Of a stretch of 33,858 nucleotides of DNA, positions 17,451 through 25,012 are shown one piece after another; positions within the stretch are counted from its first letter, which is position 1, and each line of letters starts with the position of its first letter. The stretch is from an uncultured Clostridia bacterium (GTDB lineage: Bacteria > Bacillota > Clostridia > Oscillospirales > Acutalibacteraceae), in assembly GCA_937920235.1 (NCBI GenBank), contig CALGUK010000006.1, positions 1 to 33,858 of the forward strand, given 5' to 3'. The notes under the pieces were generated by a model. The model did no database searches. It was given only the letters and a program-made list of their open reading frames with translations, and was not told where the DNA came from. A program made the translations under genes and the position numbers.

Positions 17451-19052
17451 TTATAACGTTCCGTTCTGCAAAGCATTTTCCTGCATTGCTTCTTTCTGTT
17501 TTCTGAATTCCACAAGCTCTTTTTCGGTCGCTTCCTCATCGAATTTGTAAAAGAACATCGGAACAGCCTGTAAAATCAGACCTATTGCGCCGAAAGCGGT
17601 GAGCATAAAAAATATTCCGTTAAGAAGCGTGGTATAGTTTACACCGTCGATAATGCTTGCTTGCGTTGTTGACACAATCAAAGGCTTTGTTATGTTTTCG
17701 GTAATAGTCTCCATCTTCTCAGCATTGTATCCGAGAAAATCAATAATCTGAAGCACCACAACATTAAAAAGTGCAACGGAGAATTTATAGAGGAGTCCTT
17801 TAAATGAATATACCGTTGCTTCCAGTCTCTCTCCCCTTTCCATTTCTATGCTGTCAGTTACATCTGCTATCATAGATATAAGCAAAACGAGGCTCATTCC
17901 CACGGGGAAGTTTGTAAAGAAACGAAGAATTGCATACACAACAAATCCTGCTACAGTGTTATAAGGCACAATATAAATGCCGATTATGTAGATTATGATA
18001 TTTGCGGCAGCACCTATAAAAGACATCCATATCCACAAGGTCTTTTTGGACATTTTCTTAAGACATTTCGGTACAATCAGCATAGAAAGCATATACGATG
18101 CACCGCTCATTACGGAAAGAAGAGTCGGGAGAATTGCAACCGCATCAATCTGCGGATTTTTTCCGACAAGCTCATATATAAAATTATTGATATCATCCAT
18201 CGGGAGAATACCTATGCAGTTCCAGCGTGCAAAATACGAAAGGAAAATTGCGCCTATATTGATTATACCGTTGAAAAACGCTGCCAGAAGTAACATCACG
18301 ATGCGCTTATCCTTAAGTATAATTTTAATGTTTTTGCCTGCTCTTTCTTTTTTTGGCGGAATATATACCTTTTCTCTCATGCCAAAGAAGGAAATAGTTA
18401 TAACCACAGCACCGAAAACCGCAAATATGAGTGCCGAATAAAAATAGCCCATATCGGTTTTATCCTTCATTCCGTTACCCAGGAGTCCTGCCATTGTCCA
18501 GATAAGCACCGACGGAAGAATAGTACCGAGAGAACCGACCGTATTTGAAATTGATACCGCCTTGACACGCAAATCCTTCTGCGGAAAAACAAGAGGATTA
18601 AGGCTGTTTCTCGGAATATCAATAGCTGTAAACGCAGTTATATACAGCATATACATAATAAGCATATATACGAAATCTCCTGCGTTACCGAGGTTTGTAC
18701 CGTCCTTTGTGATGATGTCCCACGATTCAGGGAAATCAATAGGCAAGAAAAGCAACGCGGTTGTAACCGCAAGAGGCATAGAGCACCAAAGAAGATACGG
18801 TCTGCACTTTCCCCATTTTGTTCTTGTGCGTTCAACTATCTGTCCCATAATCGGGTCATTGACGGCATCCCAAGCTTTTGTGCCGAGAAGAACTACGGAG
18901 ACCAATCCCATACTGAGCTTCAGAACATCTGTCATATAGAAATTTATAACCGTATAAACCGTGCAATCTATAAAAAATATACCTAACGGCAAAAGTGAAA
19001 ACGCAAGGATTTCACGATTGGTAGCGCGCTTTAAATCCATAGTTTTTTTCAT
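17451..19052 (-). CDS. GPH-family (MelB-like) glycoside/pentoside/hexuronide symporter
   Basis: A 533-residue polytopic membrane protein with about twelve hydrophobic segments. The GPH signature near the N-terminus is KAWDAVNDPIMGQIVERT followed by KWGKCRPYLLW, and the first helix carries Asp in FFIDCTVYTV. It should import a glycoside, pentoside or uronide with Na+ or H+. GGAGG lies 7 bases before the ATG. It is longer than typical MelB (about 470 residues), with extra sequence in a loop region around residues 280-310. It is the only sugar transporter in the window, which makes it the likely supply route for the cytosolic enzymes of both operons. The substrate appears to arrive intact and unphosphorylated, since there is no PTS or ABC system. 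Confidence 0.93.
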   Translation of the reverse strand: MKKTMDLKRATNREILAFSLLPLGIFFIDCTVYTVINFYMTDVLKLSMGLVSVVLLGTKAWDAVNDPIMGQIVERTRTKWGKCRPYLLWCSMPLAVTTALLFLPIDFPESWDIITKDGTNLGNAGDFVYMLIMYMLYITAFTAIDIPRNSLNPLVFPQKDLRVKAVSISNTVGSLGTILPSVLIWTMAGLLGNGMKDKTDMGYFYSALIFAVFGAVVITISFFGMREKVYIPPKKERAGKNIKIILKDKRIVMLLLAAFFNGIINIGAIFLSYFARWNCIGILPMDDINNFIYELVGKNPQIDAVAILPTLLSVMSGASYMLSMLIVPKCLKKMSKKTLWIWMSFIGAAANIIIYIIGIYIVPYNTVAGFVVYAILRFFTNFPVGMSLVLLISMIADVTDSIEMERGERLEATVYSFKGLLYKFSVALFNVVVLQIIDFLGYNAEKMETITENITKPLIVSTTQASIIDGVNYTTLLNGIFFMLTAFGAIGLILQAVPMFFYKFDEEATEKELVEFRKQKEAMQENALQNGTL

Positions 19053-19054
19053 TT

Positions 19055-20851
19055 TTATTCCTCCAGCAAGCTTTTTTCATCAACCTTGTTCAGATATTGC
19101 TCAAACGCCTTATTCGGAACAGGTACTGGTGTTACTTTTTTAAATGTGACACATCCGTTATCTGTAACGGTCAGATAATTGCGGTATTCTTTATTTTCTT
19201 TTATTACTTTGCCTTTGCTTATAAAAATTGCGCCGCCTCGACTACCTGTAACCGTCATTTCACCGATTATTGACTCCAGCAAGGCTTTTGAGCTCAACAG
19301 CATATCAAGATCGTAATAATAACTGCTGAGCGATTTGTGTCTGAATGGGAAATTCTTGAGAATGGAATTTATCTCGTTAAGGAGCGATTCGCACTCTTCT
19401 TTATCTCTCAGAAATGCCGCACACCCGCTCATTCTTCGGCTGATATATGAATAATCGGTTGACATATCGCACAAAAATCCTGTTGGTGCTATGAAGCTGA
19501 CTGATTTGTTGCACTCGTTTACAGAAGAATGCTTCTTGCTTGCGATATGCTTGGCCGCCAACAGACCGCTTACCTGTGTATCATTCAATGCAGTTCCTCC
19601 CGGTCTTGCAAGGCCGAAGCTTCCTGCGGCTTCTCCGATAACATAAAGGCCCTTGACATCGGTTTCATAATTGTTATCCGTATCGGCACCACCGTTATTG
19701 TGCTGGGCACATACGGCGATTTTAAGCTTGCATTTATATAGATCAATATTTTGTCTTGCGTAAACGTCAATCGCCTTTGGATTTAACTTTTCAAGTCTTA
19801 TTATCGGTGTTTCGCCCGTGGCATTATTATTTATCAGATACGATTTCGCCTCATCACAAAGGTAATCCGTACAGAATCCTTCGGGATTAGCGGTATAATC
19901 GAGATATACTGTTCTGCCCTTCTGCATTTCATTATGTACGGCAATGTCTATTTTGGAAGAAAGCTCTTTTCTCTCGGAACTGAACGGCCATTGATACCCC
20001 TTAAGGAAGATATTATCAAACATATCTGCCGATGTATCAAAATAATCCCTTAAAAATTCACGTTCTGTTCCGTTTTCATCTATGCTGACAAAGCGCGGTA
20101 CAACCTGCATAAAGCTTCCCGACACATTCCATCTGAAATCAACCGACGCTATTCCGTATTGCCATTGTGTAAAGTTGCAAAGCTTTACGCCCGCTCTGAT
20201 AAGAACTCCGGTCATCCCGTGCTGTGAATGAGGATAAACCGAATTTTCATAAATGCAGGCGGGAGCACCTGTTGCACATATAATATTATCGCTTTCAAAG
20301 ACCTCAAATTGTTCTGTTTCAGTATTGAGAACGGCTACACCGGTCACACGATTATCCTCGGTCAATATTTCTATTACCTGCCTGTTATCCAATAATTCTG
20401 TCTTGTTACAACAGAGAACCTTTTTTTCGAGCTTTTCGGTCATCACTCTTGACGTAAGAGGACCGACCGAAGTTGCTCTTACTGTATTGTCGTGATCAGT
20501 CTTGTATCCGGGGAATCCGCCGAATTCATCGGTCGGGAAATTAACTCCGTAATCGTAAAGTCTCAGGAAGCACCGTGTACTGTTCACTGCCTGAAGATAC
20601 ATTTTTTCTCCGTCGGTACAGCCTGCCTTACAAATATCCGTTGCCATTCTGTAAGGACTGTCAGGAGAATTTCCGTCCAGGGACAGCTTGTAATACGTCT
20701 GCTTATCACTTCCCGTATTTCTTGACGTTCCGCTCTGTCGGTTCTCCGTAATTATCGCAACATTCCCGACGTTTTCTTTATATAGCCAATCTGCCGCACT
20801 GTATGCCGCGGCACCGCTACCTATTATCAACACATCATATTTCTTTCTCAT
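19055..20851 (-). CDS. FAD-dependent oxidoreductase, fumarate-reductase/aspartate-oxidase-like
   Basis: A 598-residue flavoprotein. The N-terminal Rossmann motif is VLIIGSGAAAYSAADWL. The second FAD/substrate block near the C-terminal third reads GLYVIGEAAGSFGLARPGG, close in arrangement to the succinate dehydrogenase/fumarate reductase flavoprotein family. A C-terminal helical extension follows. There is no Tat signal, no heme or FMN-binding domain and no iron-sulfur subunit next to it, so it probably acts as a soluble dehydrogenase or reductase with a partner inside the operon. Family members reduce or form C=C bonds next to carboxylates, or oxidise amines and alcohols. The substrate here is unknown. 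Its ATG overlaps the SDR stop codon by four bases (ATGA), indicating tight coupling. Confidence 0.85.
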   Translation of the reverse strand: MRKKYDVLIIGSGAAAYSAADWLYKENVGNVAIITENRQSGTSRNTGSDKQTYYKLSLDGNSPDSPYRMATDICKAGCTDGEKMYLQAVNSTRCFLRLYDYGVNFPTDEFGGFPGYKTDHDNTVRATSVGPLTSRVMTEKLEKKVLCCNKTELLDNRQVIEILTEDNRVTGVAVLNTETEQFEVFESDNIICATGAPACIYENSVYPHSQHGMTGVLIRAGVKLCNFTQWQYGIASVDFRWNVSGSFMQVVPRFVSIDENGTEREFLRDYFDTSADMFDNIFLKGYQWPFSSERKELSSKIDIAVHNEMQKGRTVYLDYTANPEGFCTDYLCDEAKSYLINNNATGETPIIRLEKLNPKAIDVYARQNIDLYKCKLKIAVCAQHNNGGADTDNNYETDVKGLYVIGEAAGSFGLARPGGTALNDTQVSGLLAAKHIASKKHSSVNECNKSVSFIAPTGFLCDMSTDYSYISRRMSGCAAFLRDKEECESLLNEINSILKNFPFRHKSLSSYYYDLDMLLSSKALLESIIGEMTVTGSRGGAIFISKGKVIKENKEYRNYLTVTDNGCVTFKKVTPVPVPNKAFEQYLNKVDEKSLLEE

Positions 20852-21585
20852 AAGCTTCTCACGCTGAATCCGCCGTCACAATCAATAACCGTTCCGGTAC
20901 AAAAATCGAAATTGCCTTTTGCTATACTGACAACGCATTTTCCGATATCCTCAGGTTTCCCCATTCTTCTTATGGGTGTAATACCATCTTCAATAAGTTT
21001 ATCATATTTTTCTTTTACCTTTGATGTCATATCTGTTTCGATAATTCCCGGTCTGATTTCAATGACGCTGATGCCAAATTCGGCAAGTCTCACGGCAAAA
21101 AGCTTTGTAATCATTGATATACCGGCTTTTGAGATGCAGTATTCTCCCCTGTTTACAGAAGCGGTATATGAAGACATTGAAGATATGTTAACAATTCTTG
21201 AGCTTTCGCTTTTTCTGAGAAGCGGCACGAATTTCTGTGTTACAAAAAATGTACCCTTCAGATTGATATTAACCACATCGTCAAAATCCTCACCCGTAAT
21301 TTCAAGAATATCTTTTCTCTCCTTCGGAGCAACACCTGCATTGTTAACGAGCACATCAATTTTTCCGAATTTCGCATCAGCATAAGCCACAAGAGTTTCA
21401 ATACTTTTTCCGTCAGAAATATCACACGGACAGAAACTTACTCTGTCACCGTACCGAGTTCTGAGCTCTTCGACATCCTCGCTCTTTTTACGAGCCACAA
21501 GAATCACATCAAAATTTTCTTTAAGCAACTCTTTTGCTATGCCGAGACCTATTCCGCGACTCCCTCCGGTAATAACTGCTACCAT
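20848..21585 (-). CDS. Short-chain dehydrogenase/reductase (SDR)
   Basis: A 245-residue classical SDR that oxidises an alcohol or reduces a ketone with NAD(P). Motifs: cofactor loop TGGSRGIG, NNAG near 81-84, N108, catalytic S136, Y149 and K153 (the YxxxK motif), and a C-terminal GTVIDCDGG block common to the FabG/KduD-type branch. An Arg/Lys-rich stretch after the second strand (ARKK) favours NADPH (inference). KduD-like reduction of a 5-keto-4-deoxyuronate would fit the two lyase-like genes, but FabG-like or steroid/polyol functions cannot be separated by eye. It is the second gene of the minus-strand operon. Confidence 0.9.
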   Translation of the reverse strand: MVAVITGGSRGIGLGIAKELLKENFDVILVARKKSEDVEELRTRYGDRVSFCPCDISDGKSIETLVAYADAKFGKIDVLVNNAGVAPKERKDILEITGEDFDDVVNINLKGTFFVTQKFVPLLRKSESSRIVNISSMSSYTASVNRGEYCISKAGISMITKLFAVRLAEFGISVIEIRPGIIETDMTSKVKEKYDKLIEDGITPIRRMGKPEDIGKCVVSIAKGNFDFCTGTVIDCDGGFSVRSL

Positions 21586-21598
21586 ACTCTCACCCCGT

Positions 21599-22822
21599 TT
21601 ATTTTTTTAAGACAAATTTTCTGTAATAAGGCATATACACCTCGCTGTCCCTTACCGGACATCCTGCTACGGTGCCGTTACGCATAAGCTCTGTGCATTT
21701 GCTGCATTTAAGGCACACTTTTTTCTTATCTGTTTTACCGGTTTCAAGATAATCCTTAAAAAATTCCGGATATGCAAAGGTCATTCTTCCGAAGCCTGCA
21801 AAATCGCACACCTTTTCATTTAACAGCTTTTCAGCATATTCAACAGCATTTTCTCCCGGAAAGGTAAGTCCCGAACAGACAATGTTAAGGTCAGGAAAGT
21901 TATCCTTGAGTTCTTTTGTAATTTTATATATCCTTTCAAGACCTTTTTCGCCTTCTTCCGGAGAATTTATGCAGGGACGGTTAATATGCGGTATCAGGTA
22001 CGGATTTCCCAGAGTGATGTTCACGAGCTCCATCCCTTTTTCAATAAGCCCTTCGATTATTATTTTTGTCTCGCTCAAATCAATATTATTATCCTTATCA
22101 ACACCGTATCCGTAAGGATAAGGGAAACAATCGCAGGCATTGAGCCGTGTTGTGAGAATCATTCCGCTGTCTGTATTTGCCTTTACTGCATCGACGCACT
22201 CAAAATAAAGTCTTGTGCGGTTTTCAAGCCTGCCTCCGTAAATATCGTCTCTGTTATAGGCACTTAAAAATTCATCAAACAAATATCCGTGGCAGCATTT
22301 TATATCTATTCCGTCAAAGCCTGCCTCACAAGCAAGTCTGGCGGCAACAGCGTACTTATTCACAACCGATTTGCAGTATTCATCATCGGCAATCATATAG
22401 GTCTGATTTTCTTTTCCTTTTTCCCAAAGCTCATTGTGATATGCTATAATAGGCTCCGGTATGCCGTGAGGCTTGGAGAAGCGTCCGCTATGTGTTAACT
22501 GAACTATAATTAACGGTTCAAATCCGTTTTCATCGAGAGATGTTTTTTTCATTTCGGAAACAAGCATTTTAAAGCTTTCTGCCGTCTTTTCGTTGATATA
22601 AAGCTGACGCGGATTTGCTCTGCCCTCCGAAGACACTGCTGTTGCCTCAAACCATATTATTCCTGCTCCGCTTTTTGCAAAACGAAGATATCGGCGGCGC
22701 GTAAGCTCATCTATTCCTCCGTCTGCCGTACCATCACAGCCCTCCATCGGCTGAAATACGACTCGGTTTGGAATTAACCTGCCGCTAATTTTTGCAACAG
22801 TATTGAGAACAGTTTCTGTCAT
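21599..22822 (-). CDS. Old-yellow-enzyme family NADH:flavin oxidoreductase with 4Fe-4S motif
   Basis: A 407-residue FMN TIM-barrel protein of the OYE/2,4-dienoyl-CoA reductase branch. Visible are NRVVFQPMEG, the VQLTHSGR block, the signature HGYLFDEFLS followed by YGGRLENRTR, and the phosphate-binding GFGRMTFAYPEF. Near the C-terminus a cysteine set C-x2-C-x2-C-x11-C indicates an iron-sulfur cluster like that of dienoyl-CoA reductase or BaiCD/BaiH, which usually space the second and third Cys by three residues. The usual C-terminal FAD/NAD(P) domain (about 250 residues) is absent, so an external electron partner is needed; the FAD protein two genes downstream is a candidate (inference). AGG lies 9 bases before the ATG at 22822. 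The gene opens the nine-gene operon. Confidence 0.88.
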   Translation of the reverse strand: MTETVLNTVAKISGRLIPNRVVFQPMEGCDGTADGGIDELTRRRYLRFAKSGAGIIWFEATAVSSEGRANPRQLYINEKTAESFKMLVSEMKKTSLDENGFEPLIIVQLTHSGRFSKPHGIPEPIIAYHNELWEKGKENQTYMIADDEYCKSVVNKYAVAARLACEAGFDGIDIKCCHGYLFDEFLSAYNRDDIYGGRLENRTRLYFECVDAVKANTDSGMILTTRLNACDCFPYPYGYGVDKDNNIDLSETKIIIEGLIEKGMELVNITLGNPYLIPHINRPCINSPEEGEKGLERIYKITKELKDNFPDLNIVCSGLTFPGENAVEYAEKLLNEKVCDFAGFGRMTFAYPEFFKDYLETGKTDKKKVCLKCSKCTELMRNGTVAGCPVRDSEVYMPYYRKFVLKK

Positions 22823-22854
22823 ACGGATCACCTACTGAATCTGAATATATAAAA

Positions 22855-22883
22855 ATTATATCAAAAGCTTGTTCTCAACGCAA
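22855..22883 (-). promoter_or_regulatory. Promoter of the nine-gene minus-strand operon, with overlapping inverted repeat
   Basis: On the minus strand: TTGCGT (22878-22883), 17 bases, TATAAT (22855-22860). This gives a leader of about 26 bases before the OYE gene. TTGTT (22869-22873) and AACAA (22882-22886) form an inverted repeat across the -35 box that could be an operator; the arms are short, so this part is weak. Confidence 0.6.
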
Positions 22884-22975
22884 CAACAACTTGAAAATTC
22901 GCGGTTAGAGTCTACAAAATTACCGTCGATAAAACTCTGTGGCATATGAATTTTTCAGAAAAACAAATATTCCTG

Positions 22976-23004
22976 TTGTAAATTTTCTGTACAGATGCTA
23001 TAAT
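22976..23004 (+). promoter_or_regulatory. SigA-type promoter of the small anchored zinc-finger protein
   Basis: TTGTAA (22976-22981), a 17-base spacer and TATAAT (22999-23004), then an AAAAAGGAG ribosome site. It is divergent from the promoter at 22855-22883. The ~90 bases between them show no gene. Confidence 0.75.
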
Positions 23005-23032
23005 TAGACATATACAAAAAGGAGTGATTATT

Positions 23033-23452
23033 TTGAATAAAAAAATTATCGCAATTATCGTGGCAATCGCCGTTATAATTGCCGCTGTTGTAATAGTTAT
23101 CAGCGTTACCGGTGACAAGCCTGCAAACTCAGACAACAACTCAACATCTCCCTCTAACAGCGAAAACATCGCTATAGGAGACAAGGATGAGAACAACTCA
23201 AATTCACAGACATCCGATGATGACAAGGAAGCTGTTTCCGACAACTCGGATAAAGGCAACAATGCATCGGAAAACGATAATCCGTCTGACAAGGATGCTC
23301 AGAACGGTAATAATTCGTCCGAAAATTCTTCTGATAACAATGAAGAAAAACCAACCTGTCAGTACTGCGGAAAAGAAGTCAGACCCAATAACGGAGACAA
23401 GACCGAAATCGGTGCCTTCTGTGACGGCTACTGTGAAGAGTGGCTCGGCTGA
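23033..23452 (+). CDS. Small membrane-anchored protein with C-terminal Cys4 finger
   Basis: I do not recognise this 139-residue protein by family. It has a short basic start and one hydrophobic helix (about residues 4-27). A spacer of about 75 residues follows, made almost only of Asn, Ser, Asp, Glu and Lys, and then a compact C-terminal finger of about 30 residues with C-x2-C-x17-C-x3-C. The spacing resembles treble-clef/YacG-like fingers, but here the finger should be outside the cell on a flexible acidic tether. TTG at 23033 is chosen because AAAAAGGAG lies 8 bases upstream; GTG at 23024 would fall inside that site. It is expressed alone, with its own promoter and terminator. Metal binding or thiol chemistry at the surface is possible but unproven. 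Confidence 0.8.
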   Translation: MNKKIIAIIVAIAVIIAAVVIVISVTGDKPANSDNNSTSPSNSENIAIGDKDENNSNSQTSDDDKEAVSDNSDKGNNASENDNPSDKDAQNGNNSSENSSDNNEEKPTCQYCGKEVRPNNGDKTEIGAFCDGYCEEWLG

Positions 23453-23467
23453 TATTCAGTAAAAATT

Positions 23468-23518
23468 AAAAGCGACCGTAAATGAGATGTAATTTCTCTC
23501 TCAGAAGCGGTCGCTTTT
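23468..23518. terminator. Bidirectional terminator
   Basis: An 11-bp stem (AAAAGCGACCG at 23468-23478 with 23508-23518) with an inner TGAGA/TCTCA pairing. An A-run before and a T-run after allow it to stop both the small plus-strand gene and the convergent peptidase gene, which ends at 23525. Confidence 0.88.
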
Positions 23519-23524
23519 GTTATA

Positions 23525-24847
23525 TTATACTTCCTTAATGACGTATCTATAGAAGTCAACTGCCTGCGGAAGACAGTCAACATTTACGTTTTCATCAATT
23601 CCGTGAACGCTGTTATACTGCTGATTATCGATATTGAACGGAACAAATCTGAGACAATTATCACATACCCTTGTAAAATATCTGCTGTCAGATGCGCCGT
23701 TCATAATATACGGAACGGGTTTAAACTGCGGAAAAACAGTATTTACGGCTTTTTCTATAAATTTGAACTGCTCTCCGTTGAAATCCGTAATTCCCGACTC
23801 CATACCGTCTTCAACGATAATTGTTTCAATATCGTATTTCTTGGCAAGCTTGGTTATGCTCTCAACGCTTGATTTTTTGCCCTGATGATGAGAATATCTC
23901 ATATTTCCCATAACCCACGCTTCCTGCGGAATTACATTTGATCCGTCAGAGCCCTTGCTCATTGTAAATGCAAGTGTTGTTCTGAGCAACGCTGTTGCAG
24001 AGGGAGAAATCATCGGCATAACCTTTTCAAGAACAGGCTTGAATGTTTTTGTATTGCTCATTGCCGTTTTCATTACACCCTTCATTGTGGGAGCAAATCT
24101 TGTAAGCATTTCCTTGACCGTATCAGACATCTGAACGTCAAAGCACTGAGCTTTTTCAGCTTCACACATAAATTTTGCAAGCCTTACAAGAGGAGTGTTC
24201 TTTCCGGGGGCAGAAGCGTGACCGCCGTTTGATCTGGCAACAAATTTAAGATCCATATATCCCTTTTCACCGACACCTATCATAGCAAAAGTACCGTCAG
24301 CACCTCCGATGGGATCATAGAGAATCATACCGCCTTCATCAAGAACCATATAAAAATGAATATTTCTCTCTTTCAGAAGGAGAGATATTTTGTTTCCGCA
24401 CTCGCCGCCGATTTCTTCCGTACAGGTTGATACGAAATACGTGTCTCTTCTCGGCACAAAGCCTTCTTCAAGAAGCTCCTCTGCCGCCTGAAACATCATA
24501 GAAAGTCCGCCCTTTGTATCGAGAGTTCCTCTTCCCCACACACGACCTTCTGCAATTTCACCTGAAAAAGGCGGATATTTCCACTCACCGCTTGCCTCAA
24601 CAACATCGTGGTGATTCATAAGAAGAACCGGCTCAAGTGAATCGTCAGATCCTTTCCATTTAATAAGAAGACTTCCGTCAATAACTTCTACCTCAGTTTT
24701 TGTGAAAAGATTCGGAAATTCTTCCTTTAACACCTCATGAAAAGCCAAAAACTTACTTCTGTCCTTATTATCTCTTGATGAGACGGTTTCCGCTTTTATA
24801 AGTCTGGACAGAGTTTCGGCATATTTCATAGCTCGATTATCAGACAT
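23525..24847 (-). CDS. M20-family metallopeptidase (carboxypeptidase/deacylase type)
   Basis: A 440-residue zinc hydrolase of the M20/M25/M40 group that removes terminal residues from peptides or acyl groups from amino acids. Two-zinc ligands and catalytic residues are visible: H79-x-D81 in MNHHDVV, the bridging D110 in GTLDTKGG, the catalytic Glu pair in CTEEIGG (144-145) and D170 in VLDEGG. A lid/dimerisation domain and a C-terminal His in NSVHGIDE follow. The CPS1-like length and motifs suit a cytosolic carboxypeptidase or N-acyl-amino-acid hydrolase. The ATG at 24847 is preferred over 24856 because AGGAG is then 9 bases away. The gene stands alone. Confidence 0.92.
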   Translation of the reverse strand: MSDNRAMKYAETLSRLIKAETVSSRDNKDRSKFLAFHEVLKEEFPNLFTKTEVEVIDGSLLIKWKGSDDSLEPVLLMNHHDVVEASGEWKYPPFSGEIAEGRVWGRGTLDTKGGLSMMFQAAEELLEEGFVPRRDTYFVSTCTEEIGGECGNKISLLLKERNIHFYMVLDEGGMILYDPIGGADGTFAMIGVGEKGYMDLKFVARSNGGHASAPGKNTPLVRLAKFMCEAEKAQCFDVQMSDTVKEMLTRFAPTMKGVMKTAMSNTKTFKPVLEKVMPMISPSATALLRTTLAFTMSKGSDGSNVIPQEAWVMGNMRYSHHQGKKSSVESITKLAKKYDIETIIVEDGMESGITDFNGEQFKFIEKAVNTVFPQFKPVPYIMNGASDSRYFTRVCDNCLRFVPFNIDNQQYNSVHGIDENVNVDCLPQAVDFYRYVIKEV

Positions 24848-24878
24848 TTTAGACATCTCCTAACAATGATATGAGAAA

Positions 24879-24907
24879 ATTATATCACACTATTTCCCCG
24901 AAATAAA
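24879..24907 (-). promoter_or_regulatory. Weak promoter candidate for the M20 peptidase
   Basis: TATAAT on the minus strand (24879-24884) with TTTATT 17 bases upstream (24902-24907). The -10 is perfect but the -35 is poor. Confidence 0.4.
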
Positions 24908-24949
24908 GAATTTTGTGGAAAAACAGAAAAAAATGTTATTAACATACAG

Positions 24950-24977
24950 TTGATTTTTTTTATTCAAATGATATAAT
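24950..24977 (+). promoter_or_regulatory. Promoter of the secreted DUF4474-like protein
   Basis: TTGATT (24950-24955), a 16-base spacer and TATAAT (24972-24977), in a very AT-rich stretch. The start codon follows at 25013 after an AAAGGA site. Confidence 0.65.
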
Positions 24978-25012
24978 ATAATTTAGTTTTAAATATTGAA
25001 AGGACGATAAGA

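Noticed and set aside
17995..21385. Long plus-strand open frames (e.g. 17995-18441, 18562-18939, 20912-21385)
   Set aside because: They lie antisense to well-supported genes, lack ribosome sites and show no domain.
15693..22822. Bile-acid-inducible (bai) type operon
   Set aside because: OYE and SDR resemble bai genes, but there is no CoA ligase, CoA transferase or 7-alpha-dehydratase, the OYE is short, and the other genes are for glycans.
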